Origin: Echinococcus granulosus
Taxonomy: Eukaryota > Platyhelminthes > Cestoda > Cyclophyllidea > Taeniidae
Direction: 5' to 3'
DNA: 64,000 nucleotides
NCBI RefSeq assembly: GCF_000524195.1
Contig: NW_020170487.1
Span: 135,292 to 199,291 of the forward strand
The translations under genes were made by a program, and so were the position numbers. The notes beneath the pieces were generated by a model. The model was given only the letters and a program-made list of their open reading frames with translations. It did not search any database and was not told where the DNA came from. This document shows, one piece after another, positions 43,601 through 57,300 of the stretch. The stretch's first letter is position 1; each line of letters starts with the position of its first letter.

Positions 43601-46600
43601 AAAAGATCGCATTAAGACTGCGCCTTGGTCATGTGTGTTACCTCGGTTGGCAATTCAAAATTATTCGTTTGGCTTTTCGAATTTGTCTTACCCACCTGGG
43701 CTTAGATTGTTGCCAGCACTTGGCCTATGGTAGTTCGCTGGAAGAGCAACTGACAACGTCAGAATTGCATTTAACAAACGCTCGAATTTCCGCCCTCACA
43801 CTAGGTAAACAGAAAGAAGCAAATTTGGAACTTTTGTCGGAGCTTCGGATGTCCTTTGGCTATCAAGAACTAAATAAGTAGTACGTAAGTGTGGCCTCAT
43901 TAAAACAGTCCCAAATTTCAAGCCTTTGATTTGTTGAACGTTTTTAGACAAGTGTAAAAGTCTTTTTTAAATACATGGTAGTCAGGTAGACAATGTAACT
44001 TCGATGGCATGTTTCTACTGTACTAAAGCAGCAAGACCTGACAAATGCGCCGAAGTTGAAAACGATGTGTGGGGTTTATTTTCAGCTTGACTGAAATTGG
44101 CACTGAACTATAATGAACTTTGCCAGGTACTGACCGAACTTTCCGATAGCGAAATGTTTACTGGGCTAGGTCGACTCCTAATAAATACCTCTTCGGCTCT
44201 CATTCCCATTCTGTTTATAAAGGAACTGGCTTCGACTCCCGTGACCTTCATATGGGCTGTCATAAAACCCCAAGTAAGCTAGTAAAAATAAGTGCTGTAC
44301 CTAATAAAATTTGCTGTAGGTAACCTAAGTATACACATGCTGACTTATATTTTAGGTATAAATATTCCTACACGTGAAAATGAGATTCATCATCGGTTTA
44401 AGTTTGATGCCTCATATTTTGTCGTAATGAGGTGAAGCATCACAAGGATAGGTTGTAGCGATACACAAAACACAAGTGCATCTTACATCGCATAAATCAA
44501 CCATTAACACCTTGGATGATCGCTAGCCGACCATCGTGGAGGATAGTTAGTTGAGGGCGAAAGTGCACTTTCAGAGCTCCATATATTCAAGAGGTAGAGC
44601 ATTCATCTGCTGTTAACGTTGATACTGAGTAGACAATTGTTTTCCACCGGGAAATATTTATGACTGTACTCGCCTAACCCACACGTTTTTTGAAGGCCTC
44701 CAGGGTAGATGGTTGATCCGATTCTTTGAGCAGCGATAAGGCAGAATGTATTTGGTATCAAAATCCCCATCCAGATAACGTCGCGCTTAGGCTTCAAATA
44801 ACCAAAGAACATGGTGACTTAGTTTAAATTTTGGAGTAGCTATTCATTACAAGAATAGCTAAGCTCAATGACCAGTTACAAAACTTGATTGCTCACAACT
44901 AGAGGAAGAGGCTAACGTATCATAAAAGTTCTCTCCCTGCTCTTGACCTCACACAGAATGGTCTTTCACGCAGACAAGTTCACTACATATTCTGTAAACT
45001 GTCTAAAGGCGCCCACATTATTTAGGGTGCCTAATCAACTGCCAATGAAAATTAACCACAGAAAAAAGTCAAAACATTGACAGGTTGCCGACAGAAGGTG
45101 GAACCTCTACAATACAATGGGTAAGAGCTTTCAATCCAGTCGCTCAGGTATTACAAACACGATAGCTGAATCAATTTTAACTTGAAATCATTAACTACAA
45201 TGTGGAGTGGGTTGATTGAATAAAGTTTCTAATCAGAGTCCCTTCTCGTTCATCTACCACGTTCACCACTAGCATCGCACATACGTAAACCACTGATTAA
45301 AAAAGTGAATTCGATGGGAAAGAAGCAAAAAGAAGCAGTTGGTATCATCCTAGAACGATTAAAAGCCTGAGCTGTGGTTGCCGATTTTCTCCTGAGACCC
45401 TTAGTGCCAAAGTTTTCAACACTTGAAAAGAGGCAGTAATCTCTTTAATTGCCCCATCTGGGATCTTGCATGAACGTTAATGCCCATTGGGCCATATAAC
45501 TTAGAAAACATCTGCATCACTGTAAATGCAAGAAAAGTGCACGGTAAAACTGTGAAATTTCAACCGCCACAGTCGGCGCTGTGCCTGCCTACTTTAATAG
45601 CCGCAAGTGGTAAAAACTAGCCCTCAGGGGCCTTGCAAGTCAAGATGAATTTGTCTTGATTAGACACACCAGCTGCCGACAATTCCAGACGCTATCCGTA
45701 CCGAGGTTGCTAAAAGGTGCGGGTCAACTGCCGAAATCCCAGCGATGAGTTTTGTCTCACCCGGTCTCATTCAGTTAAGTAAAAATTTAAAGTAGTTTCA
45801 CTGGACTAAACAACGGATAAAAGAGACAATCGCAGTGCCAATGAGTCGTTTTTTTGAACCACTATACAGAGTAGTTCGGAAAAAAATAAAATCAGGAGGA
45901 AAATAGGTGTTATGAGGCTCTGGAAGGGATGCATCGATAGTGTTTCAAGAGGAGGAGAGGAATTTTACAAAAGCATAATTAAGACAAGAGAGTCAAAAGG
46001 GAGACCGTTCCAACCCTATGTTGCAGGATGTGCGGATGGAGAAGCGTGTTCCGGAGAATCCTGATCTACTTCCCGGTGAGTTTGAAGTCGTCGAATATCA
46101 TAGCCTGGCATGGTTGCAAGCATTCTCGCGGCCTCTGTCAAAGTGCTCTAAAATTTTACACTCAAAGATGCGTTTTAGGTTCTCATGCTAAGTAGATGGT
46201 AATGGATAGAGCAATATCTCAAAGGAACGTATCAGTGATCGTCCGATTGCATTCCACCGAATAAAACAGGCAGTTTGAAATTAACATGATAAGTCATTTG
46301 CACAGCTTGTTCAGAAAGGGCTTTAAACAAGTCTATACAGTCAAAATAACCGAAAGTTGGATTGATTTTCTGGATTGTCTTTAAAGTGATGCTATCCTAA
46401 TTCATGGCAAGGTTCTTTAACGAAAACACCAACTTATGTTTTTCGAAAAACAGCTTCGTTAAGCCTGACAAACGGTATGTTTTTCTACAGATCGAATCAT
46501 GATTCATTTTAGTTATAAAAAACAGATATTAGTTGAATCCTTGTAACAAAATACAACTGATGTGTGAGCGCGATTCTTAGAACAAACCTGTGCAGAGGAT

Positions 46601-48321
46601 GTTCTCTTTAGAGCCCAAGAATCATCCTCATGACTGCTGGACTTCTTAATCGGCTTGCTTGTCTCTAAAAAAAAACAAAAGTACAGGCGATTTTAGGGCC
46701 AAAATAGTACCGAAAAGCGCATTTTACAGTTGATGATATCAGAGTCCATGTAAGAGGCCGCGCGGACAGGTGCAGTGAAGAGTTTCCAGTAGCAGCTGAT
46801 GTAAACCGCCGAGCAATGAATTTACCTACGGTAAACCCTTCAATCTCAGTACAGAGAGCGGTTGGTCCTGCACAATGCGATGTCAAAGTGAAAACAAATC
46901 ACCGGGGATGTCTTGAAGATGCTACTGAGAAGAAGAGCAGCAACACAGTTGTAACGGGTACTGATAACTTCTTTGTGCTGTGTATGATGGAAGCTTCGGC
47001 ATGCTTATTAAAATCGCACTAGCCTTTAAAAATCCAACCAAAAAATAGACTTATATTACCAAATCTGTTTAATTTTTCGCCCTAGTACAGAAGTGGCAAT
47101 AAAAAAATTCATTCAGTCTATCAGTTTGAATTAAGCATCGAGTAAATAAAATGCTACTTAAGTACTACTTCTAAGCAAAATCGTAAACCACATTACTTTT
47201 TCGGATAACTATATTGTAGCATGGGATACTGTTAGAATAGGGCACGTTTATTTGCTCCAGCTTTACTGAAACGCAGTTTGATACTATCAAGCTTAGTGAG
47301 AAGGGTTGATGCTCGAAATAACTTCTATGAAGACGGATTAGGAGAACTGGACCTATTCAAGCATACAATAAACCCTTTTAAATAACGACTTCCAGACCTC
47401 AAAATGAATGATACGTTGGTAGAATTATTATGTAAGATATCTTCAGTTGAACCTCATGGGCGAATTTAATAGCATTTCGTACTTCATCACAATTGTTTTT
47501 GAACTTTGTGTTTGAATAATGGCCCAAAGTACTTTTCGTAGTGACCTCGGGAAAAACATTCGCCTACGTGATAGTGGAAGGGATCGTGTTATAGGACAAG
47601 TATCAATATATCATAAATAAGTGCTATCCAAAAGCTGTTTTGGCCTGGCTATCATCTGTAAATAATCAAGATCGGACACTGATTTTGGAAACAAAATGAA
47701 TAACAACGAAACTATTACTAAATGAAGTGAATAGCAACCGAAAGTAGTTTTGCAGTGCTATAACAAAGCAGTAGTAAAGGCTTATCCGATGCTAAACAGT
47801 TCATGTTGGCTTCAGTATCTCTAAAATCTCTGGTGCCATAAGATTAAATGTTTATATTTTTAATGATAGAGGTGGTGGTAGAGGACTCCCACAGCTAATA
47901 GAAATACGCTGAGTCAACAAGAACCATAGAGGCGACAATAATTTAACAATTCCTAAGTTGATCGAGTCAAACCCACAACAGATGGAAGCTTGTGCTATGT
48001 TGCTAAGATCAACAGGCTTCGAAGAAAGGGAAGATAGGGCTTAAAAAGGATAATTTTCCACCAATACGGCACGTCTTGCAGTACCAATGAGCATCCATTT
48101 GCACGAATAAGATGGAGAGCAAGTAAGAACACACACAGTGGAAGTGATGGCGGCTGATGCAGCCATATGATTGACAGCCACATGCAGATCTTTTCACTGC
48201 ACATCGAAAATCCAGCATCTTAATTTAAGAGCTGCAGATACATTTTCCAAGAGTTTTCGAAATTGAGCATCTAACGGAAGGGAATAGGTTAGAATCAAGT
48301 GTAAATCAAATGTAAACGTAC
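40624..48321. other. Interval without a supported gene
   Basis: 7.7 kb between the PP1-subunit start and the last deubiquitinase exon found. No exon was accepted. The plus strand is mostly A-rich, as in minus-strand transcribed parts of the window, so it may be 3' intron sequence of the deubiquitinase. A GC- and CpG-richer island lies at about 42300-42610, with TATAAATA at 42708-42715. A 124-codon Lys/Asn/Ser-rich plus-strand frame (41613-41984) and a 102-codon one (43573-43881) show no motif. Confidence 0.45.
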
Positions 48322-51300
48322 GCCCGGAGGTAGTGGCTCCACTAAAAGTCCCGGAGCAAAATCGCCCAGCAGCGGTGGGGCTGGTGGTATCAAGGAGGTC
48401 AGTGTGTCGCACTAGGGGAGCGGTACGGCTAAAGGAGGCGGTAGCAGCGGTGGCAGCAGCATCAGAGGCCTCGAGTAGAGACTGCAGCCATTCAACTGCG
48501 GGACCCCAGAGCTGTGGGAAGCGTGAGAGACCCTCAATCACTGCACTGTTCTCCGTCGCCAGCTCCACTAGAAACTTCATACATTGGTAGGTGCGGCGCG
48601 AGTCTAGGCCGCTACCGCTTTCATTGCCACTCCCACTGGTGAGGAGGACTGCCAACGCAACAAAGATATTACAGGACTATTAGCTGAGGGGCTATGCGAT
48701 GAGGGACAGATTGAGGTAAAAATACAACTTCGTCCTAGTTTCCGGGCTCGGGGATAGGATAGACAAAAGTAAGGGATTTTTTCCTCATTGGTTACTTTTA
48801 AATCGGTGGGATATGGTTTACTAAACCGACTATAACAATAATGAAACTACTGATTCTTGAGCTCATTCTCTTTTCGCTGGTGCGATGGTACTACGAACAA
48901 ACAGTTTCTTTTACATTGTGCCTAAAACACATTTCAATGGCAAAGCGTTGAGTTTTGAACAATCGCCAGAACTTTCATGATTGATTTAATGTTTACTCGA
49001 ATATAAGTTATATCTAGCATGGAACTTCGAGAATGACCTTTGATTATGGTTAAATGTGGCTGCCTGGGACGAAGTAAGGAAAGGAGGGATCCCATCAGGT
49101 TGTTTGAGAGCACTTTACATCTTGAAACACCGAGTTATGTTACTGTAATACTCATGATTGTTTTGCTCTCGATTTTAGTAACGGGCCACTTAGGGGCTCC
49201 GCTATCGTACCTTCTTCAGGCGGCCTGGCTCCAGGAACAGGTCAGTGGACCCAAGTCCTTATGAAGGTTGATAATACACACTGCCCAAGTAATATGTCTT
49301 CTTTCGTCTTCAGGGAGGTCTCAGAGAGCTTCATTACTAAAACTACTGCGCAGAATTTCTCCCAACTATGAGCCAGCCCAAGAGCGTTCGAATGAAAATT
49401 GGGATTATTTACAGGGATAGATGACATAAACGTTGTTGATACGATATATATATTTGCTTGATAAAATTCACCTGAGTTAGGTTAATTCTAGGGGGAAAAT
49501 TCACTCGTAGAGTTGGTACCATAAACCACCATCCATATAATTCTTAAGGTTAATTTGACAGCATTAGCCGTTGTAATGAGGTCAACTAAGAAACAGTGAT
49601 TTCGAGTAAATATTTATTTCGCAATTTATAGGGCAGCTGATTGGCTGGTTCTGTGATGCCTCTTAACAAAACAAAGGTACATAATGATCACAAAGAAACA
49701 CATCTGTAAATACACCCTCAAAAATACGAAAACAGACTATGGAAATGCTAACGAGGAAGGATGAATTGGTGTGCAGAATAGAACAAGTAACTTTCAATGT
49801 AGGCGATTCCAGTCAAATAAACAGCAGGTTTTCATATCCTGCTCTGGACAATTTCCAACCCATTCATTCACATAAACGGAAACTACGCATTACAATTCTT
49901 TTCATAGCGAGACCTTAAACGAACTGATCAAATTGATAAAAGTGGAGTAGACTAGTAGGATTTAATGCTTAGCATTCTCGAGATGTTCAAGAAGCATCCC
50001 CCAAGCACCGGTGGACAGACAGACGAACGGATGAACAAGGACGACTAATTGCCCAATTACCAGAATTCCACCCGTAATTGCAGCCAAGCTATTTTTAGGC
50101 TAGTCTCAGACAAAATAAAAACCCATGAATTAGAGCAATTTACACTTGGTACCTTGTCAGTTTTACGATATAACCTCATCTAACAAGTCATTTAAGGAAT
50201 ATGTACGAAGTTGATCTAAAAGCATTGTTTGATGAGAAATCCACTCTGTATTTCTCTCATAATTTATTGAGATCAAATAGCCAGTCTAGATCCAGAGAAC
50301 TCATAAGAAGCCCATCTCAATTATTAACATCCGTGAAAGGCCTACTCAAAAGACCAGGATGCGTGAAATCCGGGGGTGACGGATAGCGCGAAGACTCCTG
50401 TTCGGCGTTGGAACCATCGACACCTTCACAGCCGTCGGTAGTCTCAGTAGCAATGTCCCCAAATATAGTCTCGCTTTCCGTCCTGCTGGAATGAAAATTT
50501 GGTCGCAGACACCATGCGGGCCCTTGGAGACCGCAGAGCACCGCGAGCACTCGCAACGACTGCAACTCGTCCTTCACACGCAGGAGTTGTTTAGTGAGGT
50601 CAAAGTAGTGCCGTATTTCTACCAGCGGCCGCGTAACTATCAGCGATAGAAGCTGAAAAGACAGCAGTGCTAGTCGTACACCCCGGTTAACGCAGAAAAC
50701 TATCCCAAACAGATGACTTCTAAAATGTTCACCTACTTAGTATAGTCAGATTTAAGTATGCATTGTTTTAAAAATACGCAAATGTTTATTAAGTCCCCAA
50801 AAACATTTATGCTTAATACTATGCATTTGAAATTCTAGTGGAGTTTTATGGAACAATAAGTTTATCTCAAGCTTAAGGAAAACAGATCTTGCTGCCACAA
50901 GGTGAGGTTTGTCTTAGAGATTGTAGAGAGGAATCATTCTAAACTTTCCGCTGTGAGGTATGCGTAATAGTACTTGTGGGGAAAAAACCATGACAATAGA
51001 CATTCCAAACATTCAGATACGTGTTCCGGAATCACAAGGATTTGACATTAAAGAATCATAAGGGAAGAATTTTAGGTTCATTCACATGCATGCAAAATGA
51101 GATACATTGTGATACAGTCCCATTCTCGAAAAACGGCCACTTTTTAATCTGGCCTGATGCCGATTCTAAGGGGATCGTCCTTTGGCCGGCCCACTTGAGG
51201 CAGTCTCAGATAACCTGACCGGATAATTAAAAGAAGGATTTTCACAGTACAAACTTTTCAAATCTGATGTAGCTACCACTTTCGGATATCTTCAGCACCA

Positions 51301-54300
51301 TCCAAAGTGCTAAATAGTGAATAATGGCAGTTCGAAAAATTGAGATACTTGTTCACGAAACTTCCTCAACACAAACATCTACACCTACTAGGCGGTACGA
51401 CTTGCCCAAGAGTTGAAACAATTCATGCATATGAATAAAGTGTTTTTCGAGTCTCGAAAAGATAAATGACAATTAGGAACTGAGATTTGCTTTCTCCTGG
51501 TCCCGATGAGAAACATCTGATTAAGTTCACATTAATAAAGACCCTACTGCTTTATTGCGTCCCAGCACCAGAATTCAAAACTCAAGCATTATTTTTCTGT
51601 AACTTTATCTACACGGTACATTATAGCATGCTGCCTAACTCCGAGTTTTCCGCTGTTGCAGTTGAGAAAATAATTAAAAGGTTATGCAAATTGTATCCTC
51701 TCTTAGCATAAAGCGGTGTAGAAGTACAACCATTTGTAGGGCAAAGTTAGTTTTTGAATGATGGTGTGATTGGTGGGATGTACTTTATACCAAGCTCTAC
51801 AACTGCTAGGTGGATGTTTAGGGGACACCATTATTTACAGTCGTATAAAGTTACGCACCGTCACATAGAGGTACGTTAAATCACTGCAGTAAAAGCAACA
51901 GACGGAAAACGGTAAGTGAGAAAAGTAGCCCCTCCGATCTCTCAATTGGAAGAATGAAACTGGTTGAGACGGTTGATTGTGACAGCTTTAAAGGCACTCA
52001 AAAAGTATTCTCAAAACGTATGTTGATGATAAAATTAATGCCCGGGTTCATTCAGCCACGCTTTACACTTCCTTTTTAGAGCTGGGAATATCTCTCGGCA
52101 TTGAAGGACAGTTGACGATACTGCAAACACAAGCCCAGAAATCGTCTACAATATCTTTGCTATCTAACGTGAGATCTGCATTAATTTTACGATTTTAGGT
52201 GACCCAGGCATAGTTAGGAGCAGGCATTATCAACTCTGCCTCTTGAAACAAGCCTCAGCAGTCCTAGAAACAGACATCTTAGGGCTTACTGAATTAAATA
52301 CGTAGAGTACTTGTGTGATTTTAACATCACCTCCAAATCATGATTATCCACAGCAAAAAGATGAAATAGATATTTACGTTGTACCCTAATGATATGAAGG
52401 TTACCATTAGATGCAAAAACACAGCTAACATGAAGAAGGAGCTGAGTCAAATGAGGAGGTCTTCAAGCAGAGTGACCTTCGAAGCTCTAACACAGAAAGG
52501 AAAACAGCTCTCTATCCAAGAAATGCATTCAACAGATTCAAGTGGATATTTTTACGTTAACTGGAACACACCATCGAGATGAAAGCAGCCGAGGGTATCC
52601 ACCAGGATTGGGTGAGATGGATGAGCACATCGACCATGGCATCACGAAGTGACAGCTCTTCTGCCGCGCCGGCCGACGAGTTACGGTGCGTGGGTGTCTG
52701 GTTTGTGTCAGCTTTGCCACCACCTACACTGCCTGTAACACTGCTCTGCTGCTGCAGATGCGATTGGTGCTGCTGCTCGTGCTGGCGTTGCGGAGGCGGA
52801 GGAGTGTGTGGGTTCTCCACGTAGGTTCGAATTACCGCTTCGACTAGGAGGAACATGCCGACATAACGGAGACGTGGTGGCAGATCGTGAGCGGAGGCCT
52901 GGGAGAGGGCGTCACTTGAGATGGAAAGACTGGAAAAACCGAGCCATCTCGCCGTCTCGGGCCGCGGGAAGAGGCTCAGACGTGAGGGATGTGGAACCGT
53001 CGGCGAGAGAGCTGATACAATCAGAGCGATGAAGCGCAAATTTAGTAGAATGCTGAGGAATTTAATTTGTATATGCTAACCGTGAACCCGTAAACATATC
53101 CAATATTAAAGTGAGAGAATGTTGTAATGCACAATATTTCAATCTCTGTCATGCCTAACTCTTCTCAATATGCCGGTATGATGACTTTTGGTTCCTCAAC
53201 AGATGTCTAACACAGTTTCGACATTTATTGGTTTCAACCGAATGCGGGCCTTTGATGTAGACAACTTTCCATAAATCAAGTGGCCTGGACCAGTTCATTC
53301 GATTGTGATAAATTAGGTGAACAACTTAACAATTGTCTTAGAGTAAACAGAACCAAGTTGTATCATGCGTTAATTATCTGCGTGAAAAGTTCACTCGAGC
53401 TCCATGTACGCAGAATAACACCTACTGAGATGATACTCCTCTTTTAAATGTCTTTATTCAAATTGGAGAGATAGAGTATTCGGAAATGTCACATCAGGCA
53501 ATATCTTCCTCTGTGGGGATTCAGAGGAATTTGGTTGAGGGCAATGTCTGGGCGATCATCTGACATGTAAAGACTTAAATACTGCTTTAGGACATTATTT
53601 TGTCGAAAAAACGGTTAAATTCAAGATTGTCTCCTGTAAAATTTTTCCCATTTAATAGAAGAAAATCAGTTGTTTGAAATCTGGTTGATCTCAGCCAAAG
53701 TTGCATATCAGACTACTCATATAATTGCTGTTTAAAGCGTCTTATTTTCGGGATAATCTATTCCGACTACGAGAAGAAGTGGTTTAAAGCAGTAAATACA
53801 AAAATCAGTTTTATCAAAGCTTTGGTGTGAGTATGATTTCGAACCCGGTTCGAAGCTGTATGCGAGAGGGATGGTAGGCTTGTGTGTATGATGGGCAGCC
53901 ACCAATACTGTCAAGTTTGGCACTTTACAATGAGATACATTACAACCGCCGTTTAGAAGTCCAATCATTACAAGTTCATGTTGAATCCAGAAAGTCGATT
54001 CTAGGAAATCTCTCCTGGAGATCTTTGCTATTACTGTATAAGCCTTTAATTCAGTTTAATTTCATGTTGAAATAAAACCCAAAAAATACTTAATTCGACG
54101 TTAATTCTACTGACAAATAAGTCAACGCAGCACCGGACACTAACGCTTAACACGTTCTCCACCAGCACCCCGATCTTCTTCTCAGAGATCGCACTGCACA
54201 CATCTAACAAGGAAACGAAGGTCCATGCAGATGTCGTTTCGTCGTTAGGCCTATAAGTTAATCCTACCAAACCTATTTTAAAGTCCTCACCCAAGAATTA

Positions 54301-57300
54301 CCAGCGTTAATGGAAGCAGCGTCAGGTGGAGAACTTACGGTGGTTTCGAAACTGGTCAAAATTCGATTGAAGAAGCATATGTGCAAGTAGGAGGTAGTAG
54401 TTGCCCAACTCCTTGCTCTGACTGGCCGTCCAGTTCCGCAATGGGCTCGCCTGCAAGAATTAAAACATGCAAGGGAAATGAAGACGTGTGGCATAGTCAA
54501 AGTGTTTGGCTGTTGTGAACTTATATACCATTTAGGGAGCCGTCAAAAGGCCTTCATCTATCACCACCTGTTCTATGCATGAGGGTAGCGAATGGAGGCA
54601 GATTTAACACCAACACATCCTACTAAAAGACCAGTTTTCATTCGTTTAGGATAGACAACCAAACTGACATTTTTGAGGTAAAAAAATCCACCTTTCCTGC
54701 CTAATTTAAAACGACATCCCCTTGACTCGTTATTTTGTGTGACATCTAAACCGTTCGTGGAAATACCTTCGAAGTGAAAATCAGATAACAATTTAAAAAA
54801 ATACGAGTACACACTGAATTGCTTATATGAGGCATATTCACATTCCAACGAGAGCTTTTTTGCAACACGGCGTTAATTTACATTATCAAAAGGGTTTTTT
54901 CTCTTTTTAAAGTCACATGAATGCATCTCCAGTTGATGCTTGGCTTGTATATTCGTCGCACTCTGTGACCATACCAGCAGGACACCAACAAAGCAAAGTG
55001 ATAAAAGCAATGTGAACACCAAAGTGCCCATATTTTAACCATCCAGTGCCCTTAGTGCAAAAAACAGTATTTATTGGTTCACCTAAATAAAAATATAAAA
55101 TTATCAGAAGAAATAGGATTATTCATAAGGTATGTAATATTTCATGCCCCTCCTTTTATCTTTAAGGACGCTTAAGGCCCCCCTTTTGTATTTCTGCTGG
55201 GCGGCATGGCCTCCAGACATACCAGTAGGCCCTCATCCCTTGTATACTTCAATAATAGATATCCTGCCATAGTATCATGTCTTCTTCGGCCTCAGGGAAG
55301 TCTCGGGGCGCTACGAGCATTCGACCAAAGACTCCATTCCAAAATGTGACGACTGAATTTTCAATCATTATAAAGTTCCAAATTTAATGCCTAAATCTAA
55401 CTTGGATCCAGGCGCACACTGTAACAAAGTGAAGGGGTTCGTTTATTAAAGATAAAAAGGCTGCTAATTGAACCAATTTATCAACAAAATTCCAAGCTTT
55501 CAAAAATAGTTTGGTGCATTTGTGCTAGAAAAGATACACCTGAGAATCTTGGACATCTTCTATAGTGGAAAGAATATTTCAAGCCCATCCACATTTTGGA
55601 TAAATAATCGCCTCAAAGTGATGTCAAGGCAGTGTGTCACAAGTAGGACTGTTAGTACACTCAAAACTTAACAACAATAGCGAGAAGTTGCGGTTCCATT
55701 TGATCGTAAGCCAAAATTAAGAAGGGTGTTAAAAAAAGTAGTGATCCTTATTTTTTGTTTATTGCCTCACTTAAGCAGTGGCCGTGTGATTACACAACAC
55801 TACTCATATTTTACGTTACTCAAATGCACCGAGGACTCTTTCCACACTCACTACAAAACGCAATTGACGAGTACAGACAATTAATCAAGTACATCTCCAA
55901 TAAACCTTGGAATATGTTTTGAAAAACGCTATTATAAAACAATTTTAACTTGAAAATCCCAAGTACTGAGGCTGATACGTCGGTATCGACACGCCATCTT
56001 GCTTGTGCACAAATGTCTTAGCTTTATGCAGTGAAAAATGTTGACAATAATTCGAAAATCTTGACAAAAATACTGTTGCTGCATTGATTTATAGCCTTTT
56101 TCGGTTCGCTGGAATTCCAAAATTTTATCACTGTTCAATTCAGCTCGTTCAAATAGCCATTTAGAAAGGAAACTTGGAATTTTAAGTATTAATACGAGAA
56201 CCTACCCAAGTGGGGAAACCAGCATCTTTCTGAGGTGTAACAATGGAAGGCACAACGATACAAACATTTTGAGTAGGCATTGATGGGGGCGGCGAGAGGG
56301 CCCCAGTATCGATCGATAGGGTCTCCTCACGGTCCGCATCTTCCCTCACGAGGAAACTCAACAGACGTCTCGTGCCACTGCGATTACTCAGATGAACGCT
56401 GGCACGGGGACAGGTCTCTACGTAACCCAGCAGAAGGCCAAAGTATGGGGCGCAGTGTTGCGCATACTGGGGCACTTCTAGTGGTAGCAAGTCGAGCAAG
56501 TAATCCACCAGATTATTGAGCGATGCATCAAGCTGAAGGGTGAAAAAATTAGGAGTCAACGGACCACACGCTTAATAAATTGCTGCATGCTTCATTTGAT
56601 AGTACAACCTGTCATCTAATAAAAAGGCTTTGAGCATGGAGAGAGACGTTCATTCAGCACATTAATTACCAGTTTCTCCGAAGGAAATCAACCACTTCAA
56701 ATGCCATTAATATACCATATGAGTGCAAACATCCTCGTCCATACAACATCCCACACCTATTTTATTTTTCTTAGACTCTGCCAATCTGTTCGTGGACACC
56801 ATATAGTGCAACCATTTATCATAAACCGATCGAGTGCGTGTCACACATTTGTGACTTCCGGATTCAAATGAAGAAACCCGAAGCTTCATATACATGTTAG
56901 GGTGGTGGAAAGCGTGCCCAAAAAGGCACTAAGATTTATTACATAGAAACTTTTCGAACTAGAAACACATAAAATATCTATTTTAAATTTACCCCTAGAA
57001 ATAATGAACAGCAATGTTAGGAATGGTGAAACTAGAAGAATTTCAGCTAGACTTCAAGGATGAAATAGACGATAGGGTTTCCATGCCTTCAAAGGCTCAT
57101 GGAAAAGTGATTTTTTAACAACAATGGAAGTTACTCTGTGCCCCTTAAATGTCCTGAAAATCTCATTCTTTAACAGCCAAAACGACCTTTTGTGATAGCT
57201 GCTGTATGCCGATTCCTCATTCCTGTTGTTCCTGTATTGCATTTCGTTTACTCACAATCTGGAAAACTCACAAAACCCCTAAAATACTGATATTTTGGTG

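Noticed and set aside
43573..44282. Possible plus-strand exons (43573-43881 and 44097-44282)
   Set aside because: The tempting acceptor TTTATTTTCAG at 44085 leads into an in-frame TGA in the needed phase, and neither peptide resembles a known family.
44603..44812. Suspected eighth copy of the dispersed repeat
   Set aside because: Only a short block (CATTCTGCCTTAT on the minus strand) resembles the family; the other blocks and the spacing are missing.
47995..48218. Cys-rich minus-strand frame considered as the next USP34-like exon
   Set aside because: Neither of the two overlapping frames resembles the family, and no acceptor gives the phase-1 join required after 48322.
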